Program-made: the position numbers and the translations under genes | Assembly: GCF_900215725.1 (NCBI RefSeq) | Contig: NZ_LT962469.1 | Coordinates: 659,365 to 723,364 of the forward strand | Direction: 5' to 3' | Length of the DNA: 64,000 nucleotides | Source of the DNA: Ezakiella peruensis | GTDB taxonomy: Bacteria; Bacillota; Clostridia; Tissierellales; Peptoniphilaceae | Notes under the pieces: generated by a model | Seen by the model: the letters and a program-made list of their open reading frames with translations, nothing else | Database searches by the model: none | Told to the model about the DNA's origin: nothing | Part shown: one piece after another, positions 1 through 10,247 of the stretch | Numbering within the stretch: the stretch's first letter is position 1 | Layout of the letters: every line of letters starts with the position of its first letter

Positions 1-1503
1 GGGCTCATTGCGTAAGTGAAACCACAGGTCTTCTTTGTGGGAGACTTTAAAAGTTAATTGGTCATTTTGTATATTATTTCTGCCAGCTAGAACTCTAAAT
101 CCACTTGGTGATACATATTCTCTAAAAGATATTTTTGGATTTCTGATTTTCTTTTTAGATGTACCTTTTTTTAAGAAACCGCTTTGTTTTAGTTCTTCTT
201 TTATTTGGTTTATTTCGTCAGTTGTTTCGGCTTGGTCAAGATTTATTATAGCTGATTTTAAATAATAAATTTCGTTTTCAATTTTAGGCATGCGTTTTTT
301 TAGGTTTAGTTCACGATTTTTCATCTTGTTATATCTATTATAAAGCTTATCGACATTTTGCTTAGGCGATAGGGTTTCATCAATTGGAATTTTAATTAGC
401 TCATTATCTTCGCTATAAAAATTATTAACTTCTATAAATTTATCGCCTCTAGAAATTTTATATATGTTTGCAGCTAAAAGATCAGCTTTAATTTTTATAT
501 CTTCGCGATCTTTAGATTTAAGGTAGTCTTTCTTTTGTATATTTAAGGTTTTTTCCAGGCTATTTATTTTGTGGTTAATTTTTTTCCTTAAATCATGAGT
601 TCTGGATGATATAATTTTGTAAGTTGATTTTGTTTCGTAAAAATATCTTACTGCATCGTTCATTGTATCGAACTCTTTACCATTTGTAAAAGATGGACTT
701 AAATCAAAGGCTGACAACTTGAAGGGGATATCGTTTTTCTTGTAAACAATGGCTTGCAAATTATATTCTACTATATCTTGAAAGACATTATAGATGATAA
801 GAATCAAATTTTCCCTTTCGCTTTGATCGAGATTAGTGTAGTTAATGTCTTCGTTAATCTTTGCTGTGTGAAGGATATAAGAAGAGATATCAGGGTTTAA
901 GCCTTCGAACGATTTAAAAATAGCAGTTTTTAAATTTTGAAGCTTGGATTCTTCGAGTTTGTTTCTTATATCATCTTGACTTGCACTTAGTGGGTTCAAG
1001 CCATTTGCTTCTGGTAATTTGTACTTTTCTTTTGGAAGCACAAGCCTAACACTACTCATATCTGGATAAACTCTTATTAACGAGTCTATTATTTGATTAT
1101 TATTTTCATCTACAACAATAAGGTTAGAATATTTTCCCATACTTTCAAACTGCATTTTAATGTGGTCTGTTGAGTATATGTCAGCAGATGTTGAGAAGGT
1201 TATTGATATTATTCTATCCATTCTTATTTGTTCAATTTTTAGGATACGAGCTCCTACTAGATATTTCCTAAGTAACATACAAAATGAAGGTGGCTCTTGT
1301 GGATAATCCTGTTTTTTATCAGTCAGATATACAGCAGGAGTATCAGAAGAAAAAGAAAAATATAAAATTTTATTTTCTCTACCTGCTCTAAGATGGATTG
1401 ATACATCTTTGTTTTCCTGATATATTTTATCGACCCTTGCTCCAAGCAAGCTATCGTTTAATTCTTTTGTTAAAAGTCTAATTGCTGGTCCGTTTAATGA
1501 CAT
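1..1503 (-). CDS. rqcH: RqcH ribosome quality-control factor (NEMF/Rqc2 family, FbpA-like), C-terminus cut by window edge
   Basis: The minus strand is open from an ATG at 1501-1503 to base 1 (501 codons, no stop). The N-terminus MSLNGPAIRLLTKEL and a long coiled-coil middle match the NFACT-N/NFACT-R layout of RqcH, which binds stalled 50S subunits and directs alanine tailing. The last visible residues, HKEDLWFHLRNEP, are the start of the NFACT-R nucleic-acid-binding domain. About 60-90 C-terminal residues should lie outside the window. It is divergent from gmk. Older annotations call this family fibronectin-binding protein. Confidence 0.9.
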   Translation of the reverse strand, partial: MSLNGPAIRLLTKELNDSLLGARVDKIYQENKDVSIHLRAGRENKILYFSFSSDTPAVYLTDKKQDYPQEPPSFCMLLRKYLVGARILKIEQIRMDRIISITFSTSADIYSTDHIKMQFESMGKYSNLIVVDENNNQIIDSLIRVYPDMSSVRLVLPKEKYKLPEANGLNPLSASQDDIRNKLEESKLQNLKTAIFKSFEGLNPDISSYILHTAKINEDINYTNLDQSERENLILIIYNVFQDIVEYNLQAIVYKKNDIPFKLSAFDLSPSFTNGKEFDTMNDAVRYFYETKSTYKIISSRTHDLRKKINHKINSLEKTLNIQKKDYLKSKDREDIKIKADLLAANIYKISRGDKFIEVNNFYSEDNELIKIPIDETLSPKQNVDKLYNRYNKMKNRELNLKKRMPKIENEIYYLKSAIINLDQAETTDEINQIKEELKQSGFLKKGTSKKKIRNPKISFREYVSPSGFRVLAGRNNIQNDQLTFKVSHKEDLWFHLRNEP

Positions 1504-1568
1504 AATTCACCTCAAGGCAATTATATCATAGAATAAAAAGTATATTGTTAAGTTTTCGAAACATTCTA

Positions 1569-1597
1569 TTGTTTTATAAAATTCCTTCTTATATAAT
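1569..1597 (+). promoter_or_regulatory. Sigma-A-type promoter of the gmk operon
   Basis: TTGTTT at 1569-1574, a 17-bp spacer and TATAAT at 1592-1597 lie 30 bp upstream of gmk in the gap between divergent rqcH and gmk. No other promoter of this quality is seen before 14500, so it may drive the whole gmk-thiN block. Confidence 0.7.
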
Positions 1598-1627
1598 AGG
1601 CGTATAAAGTTTATTAGTTAAAAAGAA

Positions 1628-2248
1628 ATGGTGGTGAAAGTTTTGAGTAATGGGCTTCTCGTCGTTTTGTCAGGTCCATCTGGTGCTGGCAAGGGAACGG
1701 TTTGTAAGGAATTATTAAAAAATAATAAAGAAATAGTTTTATCTATATCAGCAACCACAAGGCAGCCTAGAGAAGGTGAGGTTGACGGAAAAAGTTATTT
1801 TTTTATTAGCGAAGATGAATTTGAGGACCTAATTGCAAAGGATAAGATGCTTGAATATGCTCATGTGCATCAAAATATTTATGGAACGCCAAAGGATTTT
1901 GTCTTTGGTCAAATAGAAAAGGGTAACACAGTTTTACTTGAGATTGATGTGGCAGGAGCCATGCAAGTTAAAAAAGCATATGACGATGCAGTTTTAATGT
2001 TTTTACTTCCACCAAGTATGGAAGAGTTAAAGCAAAGGATTATAGGCAGAGGCTCAGAAACGGAAGAGTCTTTGAAAATTCGTTTTAATAATGCCTATAA
2101 GGAAATTGAGCAAATTGATAAATATGATTATTTTATTATAAATGAGAAGATAGAAGAAGCTGCTAAGGATATTGAGGATATTATAAATGCAGAACTTCAC
2201 AAGGTAAAAAGATTTAAAAATATAAAAGAGAAAGTGTTAGGTGAATAA
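1628..2248 (+). CDS. gmk: Guanylate kinase
   Basis: Phosphorylates GMP to GDP with ATP in the cytosol. The P-loop SGPSGAGKGT is near the N-terminus and the length (206 aa) fits the family. The ATG at 1628 has only a weak ribosome site. The in-frame TTG at 1643 follows GGTGGTGA with better spacing and gives the usual family start (SNGLLVVLSGPSG), so the true protein may be 201 aa. First gene of the operon, three bases before rpoZ. Confidence 0.95.
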   Translation: MVVKVLSNGLLVVLSGPSGAGKGTVCKELLKNNKEIVLSISATTRQPREGEVDGKSYFFISEDEFEDLIAKDKMLEYAHVHQNIYGTPKDFVFGQIEKGNTVLLEIDVAGAMQVKKAYDDAVLMFLLPPSMEELKQRIIGRGSETEESLKIRFNNAYKEIEQIDKYDYFIINEKIEEAAKDIEDIINAELHKVKRFKNIKEKVLGE

Positions 2249-2250
2249 CT

Positions 2251-2445
2251 ATGTATAACCCATCAACAGATGTTTTAGGAAAAAATGTTAGCAGGTACAC
2301 ACTAGTATCTGTTGTAGCGAAGAGAGCAAGGCAAATAGTGGACGGATCAATGATTAAGGTTGAAGGTCATGAAGACGAAAATCCAATAACTATTGCACTT
2401 GAAGAAGTTAGAGAGGGCAAAATAGAATATAAGGATCATGATTAA
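2251..2445 (+). CDS. rpoZ: RNA polymerase omega subunit
   Basis: A 64-aa protein with the omega signature YTLVSVVAKRARQIVDG, which helps assemble beta-prime into RNA polymerase. It lies between gmk and coaBC, the conserved Firmicute order. Its stop codon shares a base with the coaBC start (TAATG), implying translational coupling. Confidence 0.95.
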   Translation: MYNPSTDVLGKNVSRYTLVSVVAKRARQIVDGSMIKVEGHEDENPITIALEEVREGKIEYKDHD

Positions 2446-3620
2446 TGTTTAAAGATAAACGTGTTTTACTTGGCGTCACTGGCGGTGTAGCAGCTTATAA
2501 AGCAATAGAAATTGCCAGTAGACTGAAAAAAATGGGTGCCTTGGTAGATGTCTGTTTAACTGAAAACGCCCTTCATTTTGTGACTCCACTTGCTTTTTCA
2601 AGCATAACCGGCAGAGATGTATATGTGGACGGATTTGATATGAAAGATGGCAAAATTCCTCATATATACTTGGGCCAATCTGATTATATTATTGTAGCTC
2701 CAGCTACAAAGAATTTTATTGCCAAATTAAGAGCAGGTATTTGTGATAATCTTTTGTTAAATGCTATTTCTGCAAGCGAAGCACAAACGTTTATTGCTCC
2801 TGCAATGAATACAAAAATGTATTTGAATAAAATAAATTTAGAAAACATAGAGTATTTAAAGACTCTTGGATATTATTTTATTGAGCCAGACACGGGTTTA
2901 TTAGCTTGTAATGATGTGGGGATCGGCAAGTTGCCATCGCCAGAGAGTATTTTAAATGAAATTATCAGCACTCATAGAGAAAATCCTCGCTTTGCGAATA
3001 AAAAGGTTATTGTAACAAGTGGATCTACTGTTTCTCAACTCGATCCTGTTAGAATATTTACAAATCGTTCAAGCGGTAAAATGGGACTTGCAATTGCCCG
3101 TGAATTAAAAAGACGTGGAGCAAATGTGGTTTATATAAGCAGATTTAAGCCAGAAGATGATTTTTATAAATATATTGATATTTGCACTACTTCGGATATG
3201 TTAGAGGCTGTTAAAGATGAGATAAAAGATTCTAAAGCCTTATTTATGGCAGCAGCTCCCTTAGATTATGAGTTTGATTCTTATGTAGAAGAAAAAATAA
3301 AAAAATCTGACTCCTTAGAATTTAAATTAGTAAGGACAAAAGACATTTTAAAAACTATAGCTCCTATAAAGGGAGATATGAAGGTTGTTGGATTTGCTGC
3401 AGAGAGTGAAAACCACATTGAATACGGTAAAGAGAAACTTGTTAAAAAGGATATGAACTTTATTGTAATTAACAATATAAAGGGCGAAAACTCAGCCTTT
3501 GGATCTGATAGAAATAGCGGAACTGTTTTATCTAAAGACAATAAAAAATTAGAAATTAAAGATACTGATAAAAATAGCTTTGCAAGGCTGATGATTGATT
3601 TTGTAGAGGAGAATTTATGA
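2445..3620 (+). CDS. coaBC: Bifunctional phosphopantothenoylcysteine decarboxylase/synthetase
   Basis: Two-domain coenzyme A enzyme (391 aa). The N-terminal flavoprotein CoaC half carries the GVTGGVAAYKA and PAMNTKMY motifs; the C-terminal CoaB half starts near residue 185 with the GSTVSQLDPVRIFTNRSSGKMG-type motif. Together they join cysteine to phosphopantothenate and decarboxylate the product. It overlaps rpoZ by one base and priA by four. Confidence 0.95.
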   Translation: MFKDKRVLLGVTGGVAAYKAIEIASRLKKMGALVDVCLTENALHFVTPLAFSSITGRDVYVDGFDMKDGKIPHIYLGQSDYIIVAPATKNFIAKLRAGICDNLLLNAISASEAQTFIAPAMNTKMYLNKINLENIEYLKTLGYYFIEPDTGLLACNDVGIGKLPSPESILNEIISTHRENPRFANKKVIVTSGSTVSQLDPVRIFTNRSSGKMGLAIARELKRRGANVVYISRFKPEDDFYKYIDICTTSDMLEAVKDEIKDSKALFMAAAPLDYEFDSYVEEKIKKSDSLEFKLVRTKDILKTIAPIKGDMKVVGFAAESENHIEYGKEKLVKKDMNFIVINNIKGENSAFGSDRNSGTVLSKDNKKLEIKDTDKNSFARLMIDFVEENL

Positions 3621-5908
3621 TTGCAAGGGTTTTAATTAATAGAAATATTGATTCATTAAATCGTGAATTTTCATATCTAATACCTAAGGAAATGAATGCA
3701 TTTGTAGGGGCACGTGTTGTCGTACCTTTTGGCAGAGGCAATTCAAAAATAATCGGTATTATTGTTGAAATTTCTGATGAAGATGATAGTGATATAGAAT
3801 TAAAACCTATATTAGAAATTTTAGATGAAGAACCACTAATCACTCAAAAGGATATTGATACGGCATCTTTTATTTCTGAAAAGACATTTTCAAACAAGAT
3901 TGAGAGCTTAAAGTTATTTCTTCCGCCAATGGATTTAAATTCAATCCAAAAAGACTTGTATTCGACTAGGACTTTAGAATTAGTTGATGAATCAAAGTTC
4001 GGCCATGAGGAGATAAGAGAAAAGCTTGATAGTGGAGAGTTTAAATACTCATACTCTTTAAAAAATCAGCCATCTATGTATACTAAAAAAATCTTGTATA
4101 CAAAGAAGGAGGCCGATGATCTTTCTGAGAAGCAGATGGCTGTATATAATATTATTAAATTAGGTAATTACAGTCGATCCGACATTATGAAAAGACTATC
4201 AATTAGCGATAGTCCAATAAAAACATTAATAAAAAATGGCTATATTGGCGAGAGAGTAGTTGTACAAAAATTTATAGGGAAAAAAGTTTCTCAATATAAA
4301 AAACACCAGTTAAATGAAATACAAAGAAATGTTGTAGACGGTATATTCAAAGACTACAAGTTAGCTAACAATAAGTTTTTAATAAACGGAGTTACGGGTT
4401 CGGGTAAAACTGAAGTATATTTACAAATTGTAGAAGAGGTCCTAAAGGATAATAAATCTGCAATAATATTAGTTCCTGAAATTGGTCTTACTCCACAAAC
4501 TGTAGCTAGATTTAAAGGTCGCTTTAATGAAGAAGTTGCTATTATCCACTCTAAATTAACTCAAAAAGAAAGATATGACCAGTGGATGAGGATTAAAAAT
4601 GGCGATATTAGAATAGTTGTTGGAGCTAGGTCTGCAATTTTTTCTCCGGTTCAAAATTTGGGGATAATTATTATAGATGAAGAGCACGACAATTCTTATG
4701 TTTCTAGCCATACTCCTAAATACAAAACTGTAGATATTGCAGAGTTTATGGCTGACATAAACAATGCCATGCTGATTTTAGGATCTGCAACTCCTTCACT
4801 GGATAGCTATTACAAGGCAAGCAAGGGCATTTATAGACTATATGAGATGAATGAAAGGGCAAATGGAAAGTCTTTACCAAAGATCGAAGTCGCTGACATG
4901 GCTCTTGAACTTAACAATGGAAACACCTCTATTTTCTCGTTAAAACTTTATGAAGCCATACTAGATAATTTAAAGAATAGAAAACAGACAATGCTTTTTT
5001 TAAATCGCAGAGGATATTCGGGCTTTGTAAGCTGCAGAACTTGTGGAGAAGCAATTAAATGCGAAGACTGCGATGTAAGTATGACTTACCATAAAAATAT
5101 GAATAGACTTGTCTGCCATTATTGTGGGAAATCAATAGCTTTACCAGAAAAGTGTCCCAACTGTGGTTCTGATAAAATAAAAGATTTTGGCATAGGTACA
5201 GAGCAGGTTGAATATATAACAAAAAAACTATTTCCTCATGCTCGAGTTGAGAGAATGGACAGGGATACAATGTCTAGAAAAAATTCTCATTATGATATAT
5301 ATCAGAGAATGAATTCTGGAGACATTGACATTTTAATTGGCACACAAATGATAGCTAAGGGATTAGACTTTAAAAATGTTACTTTAGTTGGAATAATTGC
5401 CGCTGATATGCTTTTAAAAATTCCTGATTACAGGGCTTGTGAGTGGATGTACTCGCTTATTAGGCAGGTAAGCGGAAGAGCTGGTCGAGGAGAGGATGAA
5501 GGACGCGTTATTCTTCAGACTTATCAACCAGAACATTTTGCAATTAAATTAAGCGTAAATGGTGAATATGAAGAATTTTTTAAGACTGAGATGAAGGTTA
5601 GAAAAGAGTTTTTATATCCTCCCTTTACTAAAATAATATTGGTACAAAAAACTTCAACGGATAATATGACTGCTCATAATGATTTGATGGATGTTTATCA
5701 TAAACTCACTAAATTTGTTATTGATAATGATATTACCGCAAAGGTTTTGCATCCAAATCCTTCTCCAATTGCGAAGATAAAAAATGAATATCGCTGGCAA
5801 TTTATTATAAAATCGCCAGACAAAAATGTAAGTAAGATTATAGAATTTTTAAGAAATTTTAATAGTAAAGAAATAAATGTAAGTGTTGACCCAATTAGTA
5901 TGATGTAG
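3617..5908 (+). CDS. priA: Primosomal protein N' (PriA replication-restart helicase)
   Basis: A 763-aa superfamily 2 helicase that reloads the replisome at stalled forks. Visible motifs are Walker A GVTGSGKTEVY, a DEEHDNSY Walker B box, and paired cysteines (CRTCGEAIKCEDC, CHYCGK, CPNCGS) binding two zinc ions near residues 475-520. The length fits. It overlaps the end of coaBC (ATGA) in the operon. Confidence 0.96.
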   Translation: MIARVLINRNIDSLNREFSYLIPKEMNAFVGARVVVPFGRGNSKIIGIIVEISDEDDSDIELKPILEILDEEPLITQKDIDTASFISEKTFSNKIESLKLFLPPMDLNSIQKDLYSTRTLELVDESKFGHEEIREKLDSGEFKYSYSLKNQPSMYTKKILYTKKEADDLSEKQMAVYNIIKLGNYSRSDIMKRLSISDSPIKTLIKNGYIGERVVVQKFIGKKVSQYKKHQLNEIQRNVVDGIFKDYKLANNKFLINGVTGSGKTEVYLQIVEEVLKDNKSAIILVPEIGLTPQTVARFKGRFNEEVAIIHSKLTQKERYDQWMRIKNGDIRIVVGARSAIFSPVQNLGIIIIDEEHDNSYVSSHTPKYKTVDIAEFMADINNAMLILGSATPSLDSYYKASKGIYRLYEMNERANGKSLPKIEVADMALELNNGNTSIFSLKLYEAILDNLKNRKQTMLFLNRRGYSGFVSCRTCGEAIKCEDCDVSMTYHKNMNRLVCHYCGKSIALPEKCPNCGSDKIKDFGIGTEQVEYITKKLFPHARVERMDRDTMSRKNSHYDIYQRMNSGDIDILIGTQMIAKGLDFKNVTLVGIIAADMLLKIPDYRACEWMYSLIRQVSGRAGRGEDEGRVILQTYQPEHFAIKLSVNGEYEEFFKTEMKVRKEFLYPPFTKIILVQKTSTDNMTAHNDLMDVYHKLTKFVIDNDITAKVLHPNPSPIAKIKNEYRWQFIIKSPDKNVSKIIEFLRNFNSKEINVSVDPISMM

Positions 5909-5916
5909 GAGGTTAC

Positions 5917-6405
5917 ATGGCAATTAGAAAATTAAGGATCGATGGAGACCCTATTTTAAGAAAACAATCGAAGACAGTAAAAGAAATAAACGAAAATATT
6001 ATAACTTTAATAGAAGATATGAGAGAAACACTTGATGAATCAAATGGCGTTGGCCTTGCCGCAGTTCAAGTAGGCTCATTAAGAAGAATTATACTTGTAA
6101 AGCCAGAAGAAGATGAAGAGGCAATGGTTTTAATAAATCCTGAAATCGTTGAATGCGATGGAGCAGAAGTTGGACTCGAGGGCTGCTTGAGCGTTCCTGG
6201 TAAACATGGAAAAGTAGAACGCCCTCAAAAGATTCAAGTTAAAGCTATGAATGCAGATGGCAAAAATCTTGAGTTTGAAGCAGAAGACTTTGTGGCAAGA
6301 ATTATTTGCCATGAGGTTGATCATACAAATGGCATTCTCTATACGGATAAAATTTATGAAAATCAACTATTCGACGATGAAGATTTAGTGGAAAGTGATT
6401 TATAG
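5917..6405 (+). CDS. def: Peptide deformylase
   Basis: Removes the N-formyl group from nascent proteins. All three metal/catalytic motifs are present: GVGLAAVQVG, EGCLSVPG (Cys ligand) and HEVDH (two His ligands and the catalytic Glu). A good GGAGG site precedes the ATG. Its stop abuts the fmt start, so the formylation and deformylation genes are directly coupled. Confidence 0.96.
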   Translation: MAIRKLRIDGDPILRKQSKTVKEINENIITLIEDMRETLDESNGVGLAAVQVGSLRRIILVKPEEDEEAMVLINPEIVECDGAEVGLEGCLSVPGKHGKVERPQKIQVKAMNADGKNLEFEAEDFVARIICHEVDHTNGILYTDKIYENQLFDDEDLVESDL

Positions 6406-7326
6406 ATGAGTAAAATTTTATTTTTTTCCTCAACACAATTTGGAGCAGAAATTTTAAAAACTTTACATCAATCTGAAAATGAAGTCGTAGGAGTAGTTAC
6501 AAGGTCTGATAAAGTTAGAGGTAGGGGAAACAAGGTTATAAGCACACCAGTAAAAAAATATGCTGAAGAAAATAATATTCAAGTATTTGAAAGAGATTTT
6601 TTAAGACAAGATGACGAGTCTTGGATTAAAGACTTGAATGCAGATTTTTTTGTAGTTGTAGCTTATGGGGCCATTATACCTCAGTATATTTTAGACCTTC
6701 CAAAGATTGATCCTATTAATATTCATGCATCGCTTTTACCCAAATACAGGGGAGCTAGTCCAATAGAAAGTGTTATCAAGGATGGTAAAGACGAGACCGG
6801 AATAACATATATGAAAATGGTTAAAGCCCTTGATGCGGGTGATATATATAAAGTTTTTGAACTAAGTATTGGTGAAAATGAAACTTTTGACTCTTTAAAT
6901 CAAAGACTGTGTAATTTATCAAAGGAGACTATTGTAAATGTTTTATCTGGGATAGAGAGTGGAGAATTAAAGGCACAGCCACAAGGACCCGGAGAAACTT
7001 ATGTAGGTAAAATTTCTAAAGAGGATGCACTGGTCGATTTTAATTTTAAAAGCAAGGATATAAAAAATAAAATTAATGCTTTGAGTTCACATATTGGCGC
7101 TTATGCTTATAATGGAGATGATAGATATAAATTATTTTCAGCCAGAGTTTCTGTCCTTAAATTAGATCCAGGGTTTATAAAAGTTTCTGATGGTAATTTG
7201 CATATTGGAACTCTAGATGGATCAGTTATAATTGATGAAATACAAGCTCCGGGTAAAAAGAAAATGAAAACGTCAGATTTTTTAAGGGGAAATAATATTG
7301 AAGGAAGATTTGAAAATAAACGATAG
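6406..7326 (+). CDS. fmt: Methionyl-tRNA formyltransferase
   Basis: Formylates initiator Met-tRNA using 10-formyl-tetrahydrofolate. The SLLPKYRGASP motif of the catalytic domain and a C-terminal OB-like domain (roughly residues 205-306) are present in 306 aa. The start codon follows the def stop with no gap, and the end overlaps rsmB by 29 bases. Confidence 0.95.
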   Translation: MSKILFFSSTQFGAEILKTLHQSENEVVGVVTRSDKVRGRGNKVISTPVKKYAEENNIQVFERDFLRQDDESWIKDLNADFFVVVAYGAIIPQYILDLPKIDPINIHASLLPKYRGASPIESVIKDGKDETGITYMKMVKALDAGDIYKVFELSIGENETFDSLNQRLCNLSKETIVNVLSGIESGELKAQPQGPGETYVGKISKEDALVDFNFKSKDIKNKINALSSHIGAYAYNGDDRYKLFSARVSVLKLDPGFIKVSDGNLHIGTLDGSVIIDEIQAPGKKKMKTSDFLRGNNIEGRFENKR

Positions 7327-8530
7327 AGAAGTTGCCTTTGATATCATATATAGGGTTATTTATGATGATGGCTATTCTAATTTATTATTAAAAAACAACC
7401 AGCTTGATTCAAGACCTTTTGTAACAGATTTGGTTTATGGAGTTATTGAAAGAAAATTAACCCTAGAAGAAATGCTAAAAATTTTATCAAATAAAGATAT
7501 AAAAAAAATAGATGAGAAAGCTATTATTTTAATTTATATGGGCCTTTATCAGTTATTTTATTCCAATACGAAAGATTATGCAGCTATATATGAAGTTGTT
7601 GAATTAGCTAAAAAAATGTTAAATAAAGGAGCTGCTGGCTTTGTTAATGGGATTTTAAGATCAGCTCAGCGAATGGGAGATGACCTTTTAAATAAAGTTT
7701 ATGACAGGGGTTGGGAGTATGAGTACTCTATTAATAGCGAGCTCTTGTCTATGATTAAGGAAAATAAAGCAGATACGCTTGAAATTTTAAAAGCAACTTT
7801 CATCCCACCAAAAGTTCATATTTATGTCAGAAAAAATATGGCCAAAATTAAAGCTAGGCTTGAATCAAATGAAATAAAATTTAAAGAAATAAAAGATTTT
7901 TTAATAATACAAAATTATAGGCATAAAGTGCTTGCAAGCTTTTTTAGAAATGGAGATTACACAATCATGGACTATTCTACATCAGCAGTAAGGGAACTTG
8001 CGCCTGATGAAGATATTCATACAATATTTGATATGTGTGCAGCACCGGGTGGTAAAACCCTTTTGTTAGCTGATAAGTTTCCAAAGGCGAATATAAAAGC
8101 AAGTGACATAAATAAAAACAGAGTAACTTTGTTGGAAGACAATATAAGACGCTGGGGATTAACAAATGTGACTTGTGGTGTTCATGATGCCCGAAACTTT
8201 GATGGCAATGAATATGGTTTAGTTTTGTGTGATGTCTTGTGCAGCGGTTCAGGCGTAATTTCGAGAAAGCCAGAGTTAAAGTATAAGATTAATTATAAAA
8301 TGATTGAAGAGTTAAATACCAAGCAAATTGAAATACTCAAGAATGCTGTAAACCAAACTAAAAAAGATAAATATATAATTTACTCAACGTGTTCAATATT
8401 GAAAAGAGAAAACAGAGATATAGTAGATAAGGTTGCAGGAGAAAATAATTTAAGTATCATCAAAGATACAACAGTTTTTCCTAGTAAAGATAGTGAGGGA
8501 TTTTACGCTTGCTTATTAAAAAAGATATAG
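7298..8530 (+). CDS. rsmB: 16S rRNA m5C967 methyltransferase RsmB (NusB-like plus SAM domain)
   Basis: A 410-aa protein with an N-terminal NusB-like RNA-binding domain and a C-terminal Rossmann methyltransferase domain: MCAAPGGKTLLLADKF binds SAM, and the two catalytic cysteine motifs appear as VLCSGSG and YSTCS. It starts at a TTG within the end of fmt, preceded by AAGGGGA. The first catalytic motif reads LCSG where PCSG is commoner. Confidence 0.93.
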   Translation: MKEDLKINDREVAFDIIYRVIYDDGYSNLLLKNNQLDSRPFVTDLVYGVIERKLTLEEMLKILSNKDIKKIDEKAIILIYMGLYQLFYSNTKDYAAIYEVVELAKKMLNKGAAGFVNGILRSAQRMGDDLLNKVYDRGWEYEYSINSELLSMIKENKADTLEILKATFIPPKVHIYVRKNMAKIKARLESNEIKFKEIKDFLIIQNYRHKVLASFFRNGDYTIMDYSTSAVRELAPDEDIHTIFDMCAAPGGKTLLLADKFPKANIKASDINKNRVTLLEDNIRRWGLTNVTCGVHDARNFDGNEYGLVLCDVLCSGSGVISRKPELKYKINYKMIEELNTKQIEILKNAVNQTKKDKYIIYSTCSILKRENRDIVDKVAGENNLSIIKDTTVFPSKDSEGFYACLLKKI

Positions 8531-9546
8531 ATAATTTTACACTTGAAGAATTAAAGTCAGATTTAGATCAATTTAATTTGCCAAAATTTAGGTCTAGTCA
8601 AATTTTTTCTGCTATTCATAAGAATAGAGTAGAAAGTTTTGATCAAATAAGTTCACTGCCAATGGATCTTAGGGCTAAACTTAAAGACGAGTACAAGTTC
8701 ACAGAAATTAGTACAGTAACAAGTTTAACGAGCAAAGATAGCAGGACTAAAAAATACCTATTTAAGCTTGCTGATGGTAATTTTGTTGAGTCAGTATATA
8801 TGGAATATAAGGACAGAAATTCCATATGTATTTCATCACAGGTTGGTTGCAACATGGGCTGTGTTTTTTGTGCATCCACAAAAGGTGGCAAGGCAAGAAA
8901 CTTAAGCTCTGGTGAAATGGTCAGGCAAATATATGAAATTGAAAAAATTGAAGGAAAATATATAAATAATATTGTTATTATGGGCCAGGGTGAACCCCTT
9001 GATAATTACGATAATTTAATTAGATTTTTGAAAACTATTTCTGATGAGAATGGTGCCAATAAATCTCTAAGGAAGATTACTGTTTCGACTTGTGGTCTTA
9101 CAGATAAAATAATAGATTTAGCCCATGAAGGCTTGCCAGTAACACTTGCACTTTCTTTGCACAGGACAACTGATGAAGAGAGGTCAAAGTTAATGCCTAT
9201 AAATAAAAAATATCCACTAAATGAATTAATGGATGCAGTTCAATATTATTATAAAAAAACTGGCAGAAGGCCTAGCTTTGAATACATGGTAATTGGCGGT
9301 GAGAATGATAGTAATAACGACGCTAAAAGGTTAAAAGAATTTGTAAATAAAACGCACGCTCACATAAATATACTGGAATTAAATCCAATAAAAGAATACA
9401 ATAATAAGGGTGAAGATGGTGCGGCGAAATTATTTACACAAAAGTTAAATGATTTAAACGTAAACGCAACCTTTAGGCATAGCATGGGCCAAGATATTAA
9501 TGGAGCATGCGGTCAATTAAGAAGAAAGTTTATATGCGAGGATTAA
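8509..9546 (+). CDS. rlmN: Dual-specificity 23S rRNA/tRNA adenine-C2 methyltransferase (radical SAM)
   Basis: Methylates A2503 of 23S rRNA and A37 of some tRNAs. The radical SAM cluster motif CNMGCVFC and the GQGEPLDNY motif identify RlmN; length 345 aa is typical. The start is a TTG at 8509 inside rsmB, served by GAGGGA about 8 nt upstream. This is the housekeeping radical SAM enzyme and unrelated to the phage one at 54296. Confidence 0.95.
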   Translation: MLIKKDIDNFTLEELKSDLDQFNLPKFRSSQIFSAIHKNRVESFDQISSLPMDLRAKLKDEYKFTEISTVTSLTSKDSRTKKYLFKLADGNFVESVYMEYKDRNSICISSQVGCNMGCVFCASTKGGKARNLSSGEMVRQIYEIEKIEGKYINNIVIMGQGEPLDNYDNLIRFLKTISDENGANKSLRKITVSTCGLTDKIIDLAHEGLPVTLALSLHRTTDEERSKLMPINKKYPLNELMDAVQYYYKKTGRRPSFEYMVIGGENDSNNDAKRLKEFVNKTHAHINILELNPIKEYNNKGEDGAAKLFTQKLNDLNVNATFRHSMGQDINGACGQLRRKFICED

Positions 9547-9547
9547 T

Positions 9548-10246
9548 ATGCAGTATTTCTCAAGAACAGATAAGGGTAATATTAGAAAAAATAATGAGGA
9601 TTCATTGTTTATAAAAGAATTTGATGATTTATTAATTTTAGCAATATGCGACGGAATGGGTGGTCACAAATCTGGTGAAGTTGCCAGTAGCATGGCTGTA
9701 AAAGCTGTGGAAAAATGGAGACCTAACAAAGATGAAGATATTTTAAAATCACTGAAGAAGTTGGTAGAAGATATTAATATAAATATATATTTAAAATCTA
9801 AATCATCTGAAGATTTATCGGGAATGGGGACAACCCTTTCTATAGCAGTTATTGAAAAGAATATTTTATATTATGCTCATGTTGGTGACTCGAGAATTTA
9901 TATATATGATGATGAGCTTAAACAAATTACAAGTGACCATACACTAACTGCTGAGTTGATTAAAAATGGTGTTGATGTCAATGAAGAATCGTATTCAAAT
10001 TATATTACAAGAGCTGTTGGTGTATCTTCAATAGAAACACCAGACCTTGGTAAAATAGAATCAAGTGTACCTTTTAAAGTATTTTTATGTACAGATGGCG
10101 TCACAAAATATCTGTGTGATGATGAATTAGAAGAAGAGCTTAAGAATGATAATGATTCAGAAACTGTTAATATTATTGTTGACAAGTGCCTCGAAAGAGG
10201 GGGCAAGGATAATATAACTTGTATTTTGACTAAGATAGGAGAATAG
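9548..10246 (+). CDS. prpC: PP2C-family Ser/Thr protein phosphatase
   Basis: A 232-aa metal-dependent phosphatase with ICDGMGGHKSGEVAS and HVGDSRIY motifs. It is expected to reverse phosphorylation by the PrkC kinase encoded two bases downstream, the standard Firmicute pairing. Confidence 0.95.
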   Translation: MQYFSRTDKGNIRKNNEDSLFIKEFDDLLILAICDGMGGHKSGEVASSMAVKAVEKWRPNKDEDILKSLKKLVEDININIYLKSKSSEDLSGMGTTLSIAVIEKNILYYAHVGDSRIYIYDDELKQITSDHTLTAELIKNGVDVNEESYSNYITRAVGVSSIETPDLGKIESSVPFKVFLCTDGVTKYLCDDELEEELKNDNDSETVNIIVDKCLERGGKDNITCILTKIGE

Positions 10247-10247
10247 T